Shown here: piece after piece, positions 1 through 5,825 of the stretch
Layout of the letters: each line of letters begins with the position of its first letter
Numbering within the stretch: position 1 is the stretch's first letter
Assembly (NCBI GenBank): GCA_900548635.1
Contig: URLP01000073.1
Coordinates: forward strand, 1 to 8,724
Length of the DNA stretch: 8,724 nucleotides
Source: an uncultured Megasphaera sp.
GTDB taxonomy: Bacteria > Bacillota > Negativicutes > Veillonellales > Megasphaeraceae
Reading direction: 5' to 3'
Program-made: the position numbers and the translations under genes
Notes under the pieces: model-generated
What the model was told of the DNA's origin: nothing
The model's database searches: none
What the model saw: the letters and a program-made list of their open reading frames with translations, nothing else

Positions 1-835
1 CGCCGAAACGGCGGTCCGTCCCGACGCCGTGCCAGGTCTTGGTCTGCGGGTCGTATTCTTCACCACTGTTCGGGTAGACGATGATCGGCAGGTCCGACGC
101 CCCTTTCAATTCGCCGATGAGGCTGGCAATGTATTCCGGCTTCGTGCAGTTGACGCCGATGGCCTGCAGATGCGGGTATTTGCTTGCCAGCTGGCGGGCA
201 CAATCGGCCAGGAGCTGGCCTTCGCAGTTGTGGCGGCCGTCGCAACAGGAAAAGCTGATCCAATAGGGCGCGCCCAGTTCTTCGGCAATCTGCGCTTCTA
301 CTTCCGCTTCCATCAGGGACGGCTCCGTTTCAAAGAGCAGGACGTCAGCACCAGCCTGCCACAGGAGTTCCGCCCGGCGGCGGTGGAAGTCCCGCAGCGT
401 ATCGGCACTGACGCCGTAATGGCCCTTATATTCGGACCCATCGGCCAAATAAGCCCCGTAGGGGCCAGCACTGGCCAGACAAAGCGGCCAGGACCGGCCG
501 GCCTGCCTCCCTTCGGCATCCCACCATTCCTGACGGGCTTCCATAAAGACCTGGACAGCCCGGGTGATGAGGGCTTCTGCCTGTTCGCGGCTATACCCCG
601 TTTCCATCAGGCCCGGCAGGGAAGCCTGGTAACTGCAGGTAATGCCTGCATCGGCACCGGCCCGGAAATACTGGATATGGACTTCCTTGACCAGTTCCGG
701 CCGGTCGGCCAGGACGCGGGCCGTCCACAGTTTGTTGTTTAAATCAGCACCGAGATTTTCCAAGGCCGTCCCCATAGAACCGTCGAGAACCAAGATTCCT
801 TGGCGGTCTAAAATCTGTTTCAGTGTACTTTTCAT
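1..835 (-). CDS. mmuM: Homocysteine S-methyltransferase (MmuM-type), C-terminus beyond left edge
   Basis: The frame reads from ATG at 835-833 to the left edge without a stop, giving 278 residues of a family usually about 310 long. It opens with ILVLDGSMGTALENLGADL, the family's N-terminal signature, followed by CSYQASLPGLMETGYS, SAGPYGAYLADGSEYKGHYG, LLFETEPSLMEAE and AIGVNCTKPEYI. Cys230 in GVNC is the first of the three expected zinc/thiolate ligands; the CC pair near the C-terminus would lie outside the window. Known family role: cytosolic transfer of a methyl group from S-methylmethionine (or S-adenosylmethionine) to homocysteine, giving methionine. The start overlaps the stop of the upstream symporter as ATGA, and AAAGGGGAAAG just before it, inside the symporter's last codons, is a good ribosome binding site, so the two genes are probably translationally coupled. 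The 5,10-methylene-THF or betaine-using relatives are less likely because the zinc and substrate motifs match MmuM. The exact methyl donor cannot be read from the sequence. Confidence 0.92.
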   Translation of the reverse strand, partial: MKSTLKQILDRQGILVLDGSMGTALENLGADLNNKLWTARVLADRPELVKEVHIQYFRAGADAGITCSYQASLPGLMETGYSREQAEALITRAVQVFMEARQEWWDAEGRQAGRSWPLCLASAGPYGAYLADGSEYKGHYGVSADTLRDFHRRRAELLWQAGADVLLFETEPSLMEAEVEAQIAEELGAPYWISFSCCDGRHNCEGQLLADCARQLASKYPHLQAIGVNCTKPEYIASLIGELKGASDLPIIVYPNSGEEYDPQTKTWHGVGTDRRFG

Positions 836-2268
836 TTTCTTTCCCCTTTCACCGGCACCGTCCCATAAGCGACGACAGGCGGATTTTCCCCTCGTTCCTG
901 CGCCGGCAGGAAGCGGAACCAGAAATCATTGAACAAGCGGAAGATTTCTTTCCGCTGTGTAACGATGAATAAAATCGTGATCATGACGTAAATAGCCGAC
1001 AAAATATCGGTCATGGCCCACAGGGCATCGGCTTTGGCATTGTAGAGGACGACACAGGGAATCATGTAATAGATCATGTAGACCTTAGTTGCCCTGCGGT
1101 TGCGCCGGGTATCGCCGAAAGCGTAGTTGACGGATTTTTCGCAGCTGTAATACATGCCGATAATCGTCGTCCAGGCAAAGACGGTAATAGCGATGGCCAT
1201 GAACCAGGCACCCCAGTCGCCAAAGGAAATGCGAAAGGCCACCGTCGTCAATCTGGCACTGTCGACACCGGGATAATCGATGTAGGAATTCGTCAGGAGC
1301 AGCGACAAGGCCGTGACCGAGCAGACGACAATCGTATCGAGGAACACTTCCCCCCAGCCCCAGGAAGCCTGGCGGACAGGATGGTCCGTCCGGGCCGTCG
1401 CATGGGCAATGATGCCATAGCCCGTACCGGCATCATTGGAATAGAGGCCGCGGGCAATACCATAGCGCATGGCGTCCTTGACGGTGGCCCCGGCGAAACC
1501 GCCGACACCGGCCATGGGCGTAAAGGCACTGCGGACGATTAACTCCAACGTCGCCGGCACCTGCGGCAGATGCTGGACGAGGATGGCCAGGCCGCCAAGG
1601 ATATATATCAGGGCCATAATGGGCACGACCCGTTCCATAACGGCCGAAATGCGCCGCAAGCCGCCGAAGATGGTGACGAAACAGGTGAGTCCCAGAAAAG
1701 CGGCTGACCAGAGCGGGTCGATGCCGAAGGCTTCCCGCAGAGCGCCGACGACAGATTCCGTCTGGACACTGCACGTCCAGGGCCCCAAGGTGAAACAGGC
1801 AATGGCCAGCAGGAAAGCCCCTTTCCGCCAGCCCAGGGCGTTGCGCATGACAAAGGATCGGTCGCACATGTATTCGTCCATGGATTCAGAATACTTGACG
1901 CGGAAGCGCTGGCCCAAGATGATTTCGCAGGCCTTCGTCGACATGCCGAGACAGCCTGAAACCCACATCCAAAAGACGGCACCGGGACCGCCGGAAACGA
2001 TGGCCGTCGCTACGCCGCCGATATTGCCGACGCCGATCGTATTGGCCATGGCCGTACAAGCTGCGGCAAACCCTGATACCGACCCTTGGCCGCTGCCATG
2101 GCGCTGGAACATCTTGCCAAAGGTATTGCGGAAATGAAAGCCAATGTGCCGGAAATTATAGTAAAAATGAAAACGGATGCTCAAATACAAGCCCATGCTG
2201 ACCAGCACGACAATCATCGGCGTCCCCCACAAAGCATCGGAGATCGCCATCAATCCATTCAAAATCAT
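832..2268 (-). CDS. AGCS-family sodium:alanine/amino-acid symporter
   Basis: Inner-membrane secondary transporter of the alanine or glycine:cation symporter family, which moves a small amino acid with Na+ or H+. Using the start at 2268 it has 478 residues, normal for the family, with about ten or eleven hydrophobic segments. Family landmarks in order: LWGTPMIVVLVSMGLYLSIR in the first helix, TIGVGNIGGVATAI, GGPGAVFWMWVSGCLGMSTK, CEIILGQRFR, the GIARGLYSNDAG block and AHATARTDHPVRQ. The frame also offers an ATG at 2286, but GGGGGAAG, an apt ribosome binding site, lies six bases before the ATG at 2268 and inside the longer version, and family N-termini match the shorter one. The block that usually reads SNEAGLGSAP is SNDAGTGYGI here, so the substrate may differ from alanine. 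The stop overlaps the mmuM start, hinting that the cargo is a methionine-related compound; that is inference. No SAM riboswitch or T-box fits in the short leader. Confidence 0.9.
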   Translation of the reverse strand: MILNGLMAISDALWGTPMIVVLVSMGLYLSIRFHFYYNFRHIGFHFRNTFGKMFQRHGSGQGSVSGFAAACTAMANTIGVGNIGGVATAIVSGGPGAVFWMWVSGCLGMSTKACEIILGQRFRVKYSESMDEYMCDRSFVMRNALGWRKGAFLLAIACFTLGPWTCSVQTESVVGALREAFGIDPLWSAAFLGLTCFVTIFGGLRRISAVMERVVPIMALIYILGGLAILVQHLPQVPATLELIVRSAFTPMAGVGGFAGATVKDAMRYGIARGLYSNDAGTGYGIIAHATARTDHPVRQASWGWGEVFLDTIVVCSVTALSLLLTNSYIDYPGVDSARLTTVAFRISFGDWGAWFMAIAITVFAWTTIIGMYYSCEKSVNYAFGDTRRNRRATKVYMIYYMIPCVVLYNAKADALWAMTDILSAIYVMITILFIVTQRKEIFRLFNDFWFRFLPAQERGENPPVVAYGTVPVKGERK

Positions 2269-2271
2269 AAT

Positions 2272-2279
2272 CTTCCCCC
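2272..2279 (-). promoter_or_regulatory. Ribosome binding site deciding the AGCS symporter start
   Basis: On the minus strand GGGGGAAG stands with six bases between the G-run and the ATG at 2268. No Shine-Dalgarno-like sequence precedes the alternative ATG at 2286, so this site favours the shorter protein. Confidence 0.55.
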
Positions 2280-2304
2280 AATCCATACATAATCTGACTT
2301 ACTA

Positions 2305-2333
2305 AGAATGACATAAGCCATAGAAAAAGTCAA
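2305..2333 (-). promoter_or_regulatory. Weak candidate promoter of the symporter-mmuM unit
   Basis: On the minus strand TTGACT (2333-2328) is a five-of-six match to a -35 box. Seventeen bases further on, the -10 position holds CATTCT (2310-2305), a poor match. The placement, about 40 bases upstream of the chosen start, is sensible, and a transcript starting here would leave little or no room for translation from the upstream ATG at 2286. Only the -35 half is convincing. Confidence 0.3.
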
Positions 2334-2344
2334 TGATTTCTCCG

Positions 2345-2389
2345 TTTGTCACATATTTGTCGATATGATACAATTTATATAATACAATT
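2345..2389. repeat. Short direct repeats overlapping the promoter
   Basis: TTTGTC occurs at 2345-2350 and again at 2356-2361, a spacing of 11 bases or about one helical turn. ATACAATT occurs at 2368-2375 and 2382-2389, 14 bases apart. GATATGA (2362-2368) is also the inverted match of TCATATC (2397-2403). These could be operator half-sites, but short repeats are common in AT-rich DNA and no known regulator site is recognised. Confidence 0.3.
2346..2383 (+). promoter_or_regulatory. Candidate sigma-A promoter for the BCCT remnant and DUF389 gene
   Basis: TTGTCA (2346-2351), a 17-base spacer and TACAAT (2369-2374) give a good vegetative promoter on the plus strand. A second -10-like TATAAT (2378-2383) lies 15 bases after TTGTCG (2357-2362). 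The surroundings are far richer in A and T than the flanking genes, as expected for a divergent intergenic promoter. It would transcribe through the transporter scar into the DUF389 gene at 2830. Confidence 0.5.
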
Positions 2390-2400
2390 AATTTGTTCAT

Positions 2401-2833
2401 ATCTTTCATTTTTATTTTGGAGCCGGGTATACATTCTTTGTGTCGCCTTTTTTCCTCTTCCTGGTCATCTTATGCCTGGGAAAGCTCGGTGACATCCGCT
2501 TGGGAAACGAAGATGAAAAACCAGAATTTTCCTTTTTTTCCTGGCTGTGCATGCTGTTTTCAGCCGGTATGGGCAATTCCTCAAACAGACCGTCGACCCG
2601 GCTTTCCAGGAACTGCGCCAGGAATTTCTGCGGAATGGAATTTCTGTCCACATCCAGGGCAGTGATGATAGTCAGACGGCCGGCGCGGATACAGCATCAA
2701 ATACATGCAGAAAGATGAATTGATCACCGACGTCCTCCGTCAATATGAACGGTATGTCAAGATGCTGGCAGCCGGCAAACACGACTTATACCTGACGGAT
2801 AAAGTACATCCCGGACAAGGAGGAAAATCATGA
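2401..2833 (+). pseudogene. Remnant of a BCCT-family (betaine/choline/carnitine) transporter
   Basis: Three protein blocks in three frames match one family in the correct order. Block 1 (about 2401-2571) reads GAGYTFF, a hydrophobic helix, then GDIRLGNEDE and KPEFSFFSWLCMLFSAGMG, the classic BCCT stretch around the second to third helices. Block 2 (about 2571-2665, shifted frame) reads FLKQTVDPAFQELRQEFLRN, GISVHIQ, matching the C-terminal cytoplasmic tail of BetT/OpuD-type proteins. Block 3 (2675-2833, third frame) reads DGRRGYSIKYMQKDELITDV, LRQYERYV, the tail's final conserved segment, and ends at TGA 2831-2833. The N-terminus, the roughly 350-residue transport core, and about 50 residues between blocks 2 and 3 are missing, so this is multiple deletion rather than a sequencing error. 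The intact protein (about 500-650 residues) would have imported an osmoprotectant. Its stop overlaps the DUF389 start, marking an old operon. The exact substrate cannot be told. Confidence 0.82.
2817..2823 (+). promoter_or_regulatory. Ribosome binding site of the DUF389 gene
   Basis: AAGGAGG, a near-perfect Shine-Dalgarno sequence, ends six bases before the ATG at 2830. It sits inside the last codons of the transporter remnant, so DUF389 can be translated even though the upstream frame is destroyed. Confidence 0.8.
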
Positions 2834-4203
2834 ACCGCTGGAATAACTTAATCGATTTGAAAGGCGACTCGGCCCCGATGGAAGTCATCAATCAGCGCAT
2901 CTTATCCGACGCCACCATCGAAGGCACGAACTTGATTGTCTTAGTCATGGCCATCATGATCGCCTGCATCGGCCTGAACTTGAACAGCGTCGCCGTCATC
3001 ATCGGCGCCATGCTCATTTCCCCGCTGATGGGCGGTATCGTAGCGACGGGCTACGGTATGGCCACATATGACGTCCCTTTTATCCGCAAATCCCTCATCA
3101 AATTATCTTTCCAGGTCGGCCTGGCCGTGCTGACAGCTTCGATTTATTTTCTCCTTTCGCCGTTGACCTCGCCGACAGATGAAATGCTGGCCCGGACTAC
3201 CCCGACAATCTGGGATGTCCTCGTCGCCTTATGCGGCGGGATTGCCGGTGCGGTCGGGAACACGCGGAAAGAAAAGAGCAATGTCATCCCCGGCGTCGCC
3301 ATCGCCACGGCACTGATGCCGCCCCTCTGTACGGCCGGCTATGGGCTGGCCTCCGGGAACCACACGTTTTTCCTGGGTGCCTTGTACCTGTTCTTCATCA
3401 ATGCCTTCTTCATTGCCTTGTCCTCGTTCCTAGTCTTCAAAGTCCTGAAAGTACCGCCTCATGGCAATATTGCCGAGGCCCATTTCCGCAAACAACGCCT
3501 CGTCTTGGTCACACTGGGCCTCTTGATCACCATCCCCAGTATCTACCTGGCCCATCAGACGGTAAAAGACGCCCTCCAGGAAGTCCAGGTCAAGTCGTTC
3601 ATCCAGACGGACATGCAGTTCGAGAAAACCAGCGTCGTATCGTATGCACTGAAAGACGATACCTTGACGGTCGACCTCGTCGGGGCGGTCTTGACCGAAG
3701 AACAAATCGAGCAGCTGAAAACAGCCATGAGCCACTATCACCGCCTGCAAGGCATAACCCTCTCCATCATCCAGGGAAACCGGAACCTGAACACAGAGGA
3801 AGTGCAGCAGTTGATCAATGCCCGCATCGAAAAACAGGGCAAAGCCGACAAAGAAGCCTCTTACAAGATGCTGACCAGCAAATATTACCCGGCTTACGAA
3901 CGGGCGGCGGCTGACCAGCAGGTCATCCAAACCCTCAACAGCCAGGCCCCCTTATTGTTCCCAGAAATACAGTCCGTCCGAGGCGGCACGCTGACTGCCT
4001 TGAACCAGGACAAAGATACAAAAAACGGTGACTTCAACTATGATCGCTTCATAGCTGAAGTCACCGTCACGACGCCGCTGAGCGCCGACGATGCCCTACG
4101 TCTCCACGACTGGATCAAAGGCCAGGTCAAGATGCCCGTCGTCATGAATGTCCAGACCAGCGATACGCCCAGCGAATACTACGGCAACGGGATCCAGTGG
4201 TAG
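2830..4203 (+). CDS. DUF389 integral membrane protein of unknown function
   Basis: A 457-residue protein of the DUF389 (uncharacterised hydrophobic domain) family. After a short cytosolic N-terminus, about seven hydrophobic segments lie near residues 34-50, 52-75, 88-110, 128-144, 152-175, 178-205 and 222-242. Family motifs visible are VIIGAMLISPLMGGIVATGY (about 56-75) and NVIPGVAIATALMPPLCTAG (about 151-170). The soluble C-terminal part (about 245-457) seems to hold two similar alpha/beta units: one around LTVDLVGAVLTEEQIEQLKT ending in ITLSIIQG, the other around FIAEVTVTTPLSADDALRLH ending in VVMNVQTS. The biochemical role of the family is not established, and no function is assigned. The ATG overlaps the stop of the BCCT remnant (ATGA) and has a strong AAGGAGG site, so it was probably the second gene of an osmoprotectant-transporter operon. 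No terminator is seen after the stop, where the mutM remnant begins within 20 bases. Confidence 0.88.
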   Translation: MNRWNNLIDLKGDSAPMEVINQRILSDATIEGTNLIVLVMAIMIACIGLNLNSVAVIIGAMLISPLMGGIVATGYGMATYDVPFIRKSLIKLSFQVGLAVLTASIYFLLSPLTSPTDEMLARTTPTIWDVLVALCGGIAGAVGNTRKEKSNVIPGVAIATALMPPLCTAGYGLASGNHTFFLGALYLFFINAFFIALSSFLVFKVLKVPPHGNIAEAHFRKQRLVLVTLGLLITIPSIYLAHQTVKDALQEVQVKSFIQTDMQFEKTSVVSYALKDDTLTVDLVGAVLTEEQIEQLKTAMSHYHRLQGITLSIIQGNRNLNTEEVQQLINARIEKQGKADKEASYKMLTSKYYPAYERAAADQQVIQTLNSQAPLLFPEIQSVRGGTLTALNQDKDTKNGDFNYDRFIAEVTVTTPLSADDALRLHDWIKGQVKMPVVMNVQTSDTPSEYYGNGIQW

Positions 4204-4221
4204 AACTGCGGCGGTCGGCCC

Positions 4222-4545
4222 CTACGTTTGGCACTTCGGGCAGTAGTGGGTACCGCGGCCGTTCAATTTAGTGTATTCGATGGTCGTACCGCAGACCGTA
4301 CACGGCGTGCCTTCGCGGCCGTAGACGCGGAGGTTGTCCTGGTTCTGCCCTTCTTTGCCGTTACCGCTGATAAAGTTGCGGATCGTCGTGCCGCCGTGTT
4401 CCAGTCCTTCCTGGAGGACAGCGACGATGGCTTCATGGAGGCGGACCGCTTCTTTTTTCGTCACATTGTCGCTGTGGCGCATAGGCCGGATACCTGCCCG
4501 GAACAGGGCTTCATCGACGTAGATATTGCCCAGGCCGGCCACTTC
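4222..4545 (-). pseudogene. 3' fragment of a second, diverged mutM (DNA glycosylase C-terminal domain)
   Basis: On the minus strand this encodes the last 106 residues of a formamidopyrimidine-DNA glycosylase: VAGLGNIYVDEALF, VTKKEA, HGGTTIRNFISGNGKEGQNQ, then a complete C-x2-C-x16-C-x2-C zinc finger (CTVC...CPKC) and the stop. By my count about 77 of 106 residues match the intact mutM at 5826-6650, so it is a diverged paralogue or an acquired copy, not a recent duplication. The catalytic N-terminus (Pro2, Glu3 and the lesion-recognition residues) is missing: upstream of the codon at 4542-4540 homology stops abruptly and the frame continues into the antisense of a glycosyltransferase fragment. 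That frame could only start at a TTG (4770) with no ribosome binding site, so an expressed protein is unlikely. Confidence 0.85.
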
Positions 4546-4788
4546 ATGGGCGAACTGGAATTCGGCATTCACCATACGGAACGGACGGGCATGTACTACG
4601 GCAGCCAGGACCTCTATGACCTCTGGAACAGCGACCAGCCGGCCCTCGTCGTGGTCACGCCGAAATACCGCGATGAAGCCCTTTCCGTCCTCGGCTCGGC
4701 ACCGGCCCAGCGCATCGATGAAGAAGACTACACGGTCTTCCTCAACGCAGCTGCCGCCCATGACAGCCAAGGGGTAACGTCACGCTAA
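4546..4788 (+). pseudogene. 3' fragment of an ArnT/PMT-type glycosyltransferase
   Basis: The plus strand encodes about 80 residues beginning GELEFGIHHTERTGMYYGSQ, followed by DLYDLWNSDQPALVVV, then RIDEEDYTVFLN, ending at TAA 4786-4788. This resembles the C-terminal end of ArnT-type lipid A aminoarabinose transferases and related dolichyl-phosphate-mannose-type membrane glycosyltransferases; the E. coli protein, as I recall it, has GELEYGLKYP at the matching place. All membrane helices and the catalytic loop are missing. Upstream of about 4546 the same frame continues only as the antisense of the mutM fragment, so the open frame from TTG 4228 is a fusion artefact. The stop overlaps the tail of the convergent phytase gene, showing that the 3' end is in its original place. 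The family assignment rests on a short match and is moderately secure. Confidence 0.65.
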
Positions 4789-5706
4789 GCGCCGCAGCCA
4801 CTGTGACCAGGACAGGCGGTAATCCGTTCCCTTATTGGCCTGGACGTAGTCGTAAAAGAGGGCCATCATTTCGTATTTCTCTTGATAATACGGGCCCTTC
4901 CAGGTCGTATCGGACGACGTATCCCAGGGTCCGTAGTAGAAGCCGCCAATGTCGTGCTGGCGCTTGAGGATCGTCTCCAAAGGCACGTCGGGATGGCGCA
5001 GCATGTCGTACATAGCCATGAAAGCCGTCGTCCGTCCCACGCCGGCTTCGCAGTGGAAGTGGACCCAGGCATCAGCCGGCAGGGTCTTGTAAAAGGCCAG
5101 GAAGCGGTCGATGTTTTCTGCGGACGGCCAGACGTGGTCCGTCGCGGCGATGCGGAAATAATGGAGACCTGTCTGTTTCGCCAGGTCCTCTTCGCTCAGC
5201 ACGCTGCGGACACGCAGGACTTCGCCGCCGTCGGGCATTTTCTCCTTATTGAGTCTGGCCAGATAGCGCGTCCGTCCCTGGGAGCCCCGGAGAAGCTTTT
5301 TTTCTTCCTGCAGCGCTTCCCTTTGGGACTTACCGAGGCTGCTCCAGTCCCGCGTGCCGTACCAGCTCACGGCCCGGCCGTCGAAGTAGCCGTGCGGCTC
5401 CTGGCGCAGGTCGACGTCGTACACAGGACCGCCGCCATTGCGGTGCTTCAGTTCCGCCGCCAAAACTTTAAGCTGGGCCGGGGAGCACTGGGCGCTGCCG
5501 GAGCTCTTCTCGAAAGTGCGGAATTTCTGGGGAAGGAGGCTTTGCCCCTTGGCGCCGGGCGTATCGAGGCGCCAGACAAAGCCCTCATAAGCTGCCGGGT
5601 CCTCGCGTTGGACCAAGGGATAAGACGCCGGCAAAAAAGCCGCCTCAGCGGCGGCTGACATCAAAAGTAAAGGACATGCAATCAATAAACCAACTATTTT
5701 TATCAT
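4780..5706 (-). CDS. Exported PTP-like phytase (myo-inositol polyphosphate phosphatase)
   Basis: A 308-residue cysteine phosphatase of the protein-tyrosine-phosphatase-like phytase family, known to remove phosphates stepwise from phytate. The signature loop HCEAGVGRT lies at residues 218-226, with nucleophile Cys219 and Arg225; the general-acid loop ATDHVWPSAENIDRF contains Asp190. Upstream, VDLRQEPHGYFDGRAVSWYG and SLGKS match the conserved N-terminal region of the Selenomonas ruminantium enzyme. Residues 1-22 (MIK, a hydrophobic core, then AAAEA) form a signal peptide, so the protein acts in the periplasm or outside. LIAC at 8-11 resembles a lipobox but is too near the N-terminus to be convincing. 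The ribosome binding site is weak, and the 119-base gap to mutM holds no clear terminator or strong promoter. The 3' end overlaps the convergent glycosyltransferase remnant. A terminator-like hairpin lies in codons 17-23. Confidence 0.9.
   Translation of the reverse strand: MIKIVGLLIACPLLLMSAAAEAAFLPASYPLVQREDPAAYEGFVWRLDTPGAKGQSLLPQKFRTFEKSSGSAQCSPAQLKVLAAELKHRNGGGPVYDVDLRQEPHGYFDGRAVSWYGTRDWSSLGKSQREALQEEKKLLRGSQGRTRYLARLNKEKMPDGGEVLRVRSVLSEEDLAKQTGLHYFRIAATDHVWPSAENIDRFLAFYKTLPADAWVHFHCEAGVGRTTAFMAMYDMLRHPDVPLETILKRQHDIGGFYYGPWDTSSDTTWKGPYYQEKYEMMALFYDYVQANKGTDYRLSWSQWLRRLA
5633..5656 (-). terminator. Terminator-like hairpin inside the phytase signal-peptide region
   Basis: On the minus strand AGCCGCC, loop GCTGA, GGCGGCT form a seven-pair GC-rich stem followed directly by a T-run (six T counting the T that closes the stem). 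It begins about 50 bases into the phytase coding sequence. The form is that of an intrinsic terminator, but the bases also encode the Ala-rich cleavage region AAAEAAF, so it may be coincidental. Confidence 0.35.
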
Positions 5707-5825
5707 GACTTTTCTACACTTTCTCGAAAACTTGACGGGGACAGAATAAAGAGTCTGGGGCGGCTACTTTTGTGTTTTATAGATGATTGTGCATGACGAC
5801 AGAAGCCTTCGTGCGACAGCCCCCA

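Noticed and set aside
29..742. A 237-codon open frame on the plus strand at the left end
   Set aside because: It is the antisense of mmuM, whose minus-strand frame gives an unmistakable family sequence running off the edge.
1469..2137. A 222-codon plus-strand frame within the symporter
   Set aside because: Antisense shadow, without ribosome binding site or recognisable domains.
2269..2345. SAM riboswitch or T-box leader upstream of the symporter-mmuM unit
   Set aside because: The space between the candidate promoter and the start is only about 30-60 bases and shows no such conserved core.
2393..2718. Two overlapping plus-strand frames of 90 and 92 codons, and minus-strand frames in the same place, as small genes
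   Set aside because: Only the first part of the 2440-2718 frame and pieces of the other two frames match the BCCT family; the rest is out-of-frame reading across deletion points.
5667..5706. Phytase as a lipoprotein through LIAC at residues 8-11
   Set aside because: The hydrophobic stretch before the Cys is too short for a lipoprotein signal; an AEA cleavage site near residue 22 fits much better.
5737..5760. GGGG...GGGG element between mutM and the phytase gene as a terminator
   Set aside because: The arms are same-strand G-runs rather than complementary, so no stem forms and there is no T-run.
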